Below are positions 62,117 to 64,000 of a stretch of DNA of 64,000 nt, piece by piece. The notes under the pieces were generated by a model that was not told the origin of the DNA, made no database searches, and saw nothing but the letters and a program-made list of their open reading frames with translations. The position numbers and the translations under genes were made by a program. Every line of letters begins with the position of its first letter. Position 1 is the first letter of the stretch. The stretch covers positions 1,798,001 to 1,862,000 of the forward strand of contig NZ_JAKFFS010000001.1 of NCBI RefSeq assembly GCF_021502725.1. The letters run 5' to 3'. The stretch comes from Dyadobacter sp. CY345 (GTDB lineage: Bacteria; Bacteroidota; Bacteroidia; Cytophagales; Spirosomataceae).

Positions 62117-64000
62117 ATGACATTTCGTTCAAAAGCTTTTGAGATCGCATTAAATCGAGTTGCACCAATATTGACCCCTCCGACTGAGAAGGTGGCAGAT
62201 CTTTATGGGAGCAACACGTTCAGTGACGATGTAATGAGAACTTTACTTTCTCCGGAAGCTTATATTAAAATTTCAAATGCCATCCGATCCGGTTCTACAA
62301 TAGACAGGGAAGTTGCCGAAGAAGTTTCCGCAGCGATGAAATCTTGGGCAATTTCTAAGGGCGCGACTCATTATACGCACTGGTTTCAGCCACTTACGGG
62401 TAGTACCGCCGAAAAACACGATTCATTTTTTGATCTAACGATTGACGGAAAAGCAGTAGAGAAATTTAAGGGAAGCGCATTAGTACAACAGGAACCAGAC
62501 GCTTCTTCTTTCCCGAGCGGTGGCTTACGTGCCACTTTTGAGGCAAGAGGTTACACTGGCTGGGATCCGAGTTCTCCGGCATTTTTGATGGATAATGGGG
62601 CAGGCGGAAAAACGCTTTGTATTCCTTCTGTATTCATCTCATACACAGGCGAAGCGCTTGATTACAAGGCGCCTTTGCTACGTTCTCTGGTTATGCTGGA
62701 TAAAGCAGCCACGTCGGTTTGTCAGTTTTTTAATCGTGATGTTGACAAGGTAACACCAACTTTGGGCATCGAGCAAGAATATTTTCTGGTCGACAAAGCA
62801 TTATATTATGCCCGTCCGGATTTGCTGATGACAGGTCGGACCGTATTTGGACATAGCCCGGCACGCGGACAGCAGCTTGACGATCACTATTTTGGGTCAA
62901 TTTCGCCGCGGGTTAATGCCTTTATGGTAGACTTTGAATTTGAAGCACTTAAACTTGGGATTCCGGTAAGGACCAGACACAATGAGGTGGCTCCGGGACA
63001 ATTTGAATGTGCCCCGACTTTCGAGGAAGTTAACCTGGCCATCGACCATAATGCGCTGCTGATGGATCTGATGCAGAAAATCGGTGAAAAACATAACTTT
63101 CAGGTTTTGTTCCATGAAAAACCATTTGCGGGAATTAATGGAAGCGGTAAACATAATAACTGGTCGTTGTCAACTGATACCGGAATTAATTTACTTGCTC
63201 CGACGACAAAGCCAAAAGAGAATCTTCGCTTCTTGACTTTTTTGCTCAATGTTGTCAAGGCGGTTCATGATCATGCTGATTTGTTACGTGCTTCGATCTC
63301 TTCTGCCGGAAATGAGCATCGTTTGGGAGCTAATGAAGCGCCACCGTCAATAGTTTCTGTATTTTTAGGGGGAGAACTGACGAGTATGCTTGAAGAATTG
63401 GTAAATAAGGGCGAAATTACACTTGAAAAGGGAGAGAACTTTTATTACAAGTTAGGAATTACCCGCATACCCAACTTACAAAGAGACAATACAGACCGAA
63501 ACAGAACTTCGCCGTTTTGTTTTACAGGAAATAAATTTGAATACCGCGCGGTTGGAAGTGCCTTGAACAGTGCTTCTCCGATGATTGTTTTGAATACGAT
63601 TGTTGCTAATCAGCTGGCCGAATTCAAACGTGAAATGGATGAAAGGCTGAGCTCTGGTGAAGAAAAGAAAGTAGCAACGGTGGCAATTCTGAAAAGATAT
63701 TTTACAGAATCGAAAAAAATATTGTTCGAAGGAAACGGATATTCAGAAGAATGGGTTGAAGAGGCTAGCCGAAGAGGGTTAACCAACATAAGTGCAACCT
63801 ATGATGCACTTTATGCCTATGTGACCGAAAGTACGATTAAGGCCTTTGAAAAAACAGGCGTGTTGACTTCGAGGGAATTACATGCGCGATATGAGATTGA
63901 GCTTGAAAATTATGTTAAAAAATTACAGATAGAATCACGGGTAATTAGTGACCTGGCACTGAATCATGTCGTCTCTACGGTTGTAAAGTATCAGTTTAAA
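62117..64000 (+). CDS. glnN: Glutamine synthetase type III, 3' end missing
   Basis: 628 codons of the large dodecameric glutamine synthetase III are visible; the family is near 700-730 residues, so the C-terminus lies beyond the right edge. It begins MTFRSKAFEIALNRVAPILTPP. The GSIII hallmark HYTHWFQPLTGSTAEKHDSF lies near residue 80, GIEQEYFLVD near 215, HNEVAPGQFECAP near 290, and HEKPFAGINGSGKHNNW near 335, which includes the glutamate- and ATP-contacting residues. It makes glutamine from glutamate and ammonia. Close to amtB, so ammonium assimilation genes cluster here. Confidence 0.95.
   Translation, partial: MTFRSKAFEIALNRVAPILTPPTEKVADLYGSNTFSDDVMRTLLSPEAYIKISNAIRSGSTIDREVAEEVSAAMKSWAISKGATHYTHWFQPLTGSTAEKHDSFFDLTIDGKAVEKFKGSALVQQEPDASSFPSGGLRATFEARGYTGWDPSSPAFLMDNGAGGKTLCIPSVFISYTGEALDYKAPLLRSLVMLDKAATSVCQFFNRDVDKVTPTLGIEQEYFLVDKALYYARPDLLMTGRTVFGHSPARGQQLDDHYFGSISPRVNAFMVDFEFEALKLGIPVRTRHNEVAPGQFECAPTFEEVNLAIDHNALLMDLMQKIGEKHNFQVLFHEKPFAGINGSGKHNNWSLSTDTGINLLAPTTKPKENLRFLTFLLNVVKAVHDHADLLRASISSAGNEHRLGANEAPPSIVSVFLGGELTSMLEELVNKGEITLEKGENFYYKLGITRIPNLQRDNTDRNRTSPFCFTGNKFEYRAVGSALNSASPMIVLNTIVANQLAEFKREMDERLSSGEEKKVATVAILKRYFTESKKILFEGNGYSEEWVEEASRRGLTNISATYDALYAYVTESTIKAFEKTGVLTSRELHARYEIELENYVKKLQIESRVISDLALNHVVSTVVKYQFK

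Overview
The window looks like chromosomal DNA of a Bacteroidota bacterium, most likely a Cytophagales member close to Dyadobacter or Spirosoma; the genus is an inference from gene content. The reasons are a type III glutamine synthetase, TTG-N17-23-TAnnTTTG promoters in place of sigma70 boxes, weak Shine-Dalgarno sites, and typical families (DUF2911, DUF2461, L25 downstream of prs, a porin upstream of amtB). No rRNA, tRNA, insertion sequence, prophage or CRISPR array was seen. Gene density is high and most genes lie on the minus strand.

Layout. 1-1.3 kb: partial non-phosphorylating GAPDH. 1.5-8.5 kb: a five-gene signalling operon (REC-PAS kinase, CHASE3-HAMP-GAF hybrid kinase with three receivers, lone receiver, CheR, CheB) without CheA, CheW or a chemoreceptor. 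8.7-12.3 kb: small unknown proteins, a lipoprotein, an RlmL-type methyltransferase and a small methyltransferase. 12.4-16.2 kb: a sugar-acid type MFS transporter with a cytochrome c lipoprotein dehydrogenase, preceded by a LacI/cre-type operator. 16.4-30.7 kb: surE, lipid kinase, XRE-cupin regulator, SGNH lipoprotein, GH32 fructanase, DUF2911, NTF2-like protein, an isolated Anbu proteasome-type hydrolase, M28 peptidase, MMPL transporter, methyltransferase and a TPR histidine kinase. 30.9-39.0 kb: housekeeping (mpg, yicC, pdxA, a 2-hydroxyacid dehydrogenase, L25, prs, PAP2, trpS) and a ParE-type toxin-antitoxin pair. 39.2-44.0 kb: DUF2461, dnaE, trxA. 44.0-44.5 kb: a decayed higBA module that no intact ORF reveals.

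44.5-54.2 kb is the most unusual part. A minus-strand run holds an esterase, an ATP-grasp ligase with a histone-H1-like tail, a YbdK-type carboxylate-amine ligase, a class I glutamine amidotransferase, a second ATP-grasp-like protein whose motif order suggests circular permutation, a class III aminotransferase, an aldose-1-epimerase-like protein and a class A beta-lactamase-like hydrolase. A second esterase is divergent. Together they look like a pathway that builds, and perhaps trims or exports, a small amide-linked metabolite or peptide conjugate. The product is unknown.

54.2-64 kb: acyl-CoA reductase divergent from a ferredoxin, a porin-AmtB ammonium operon, mtaB, an LTA-synthase-like phosphoglycerol transferase, and a glutamine synthetase III that runs off the right edge. 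The ammonium transporter and glutamine synthetase make this end a nitrogen-assimilation neighbourhood.
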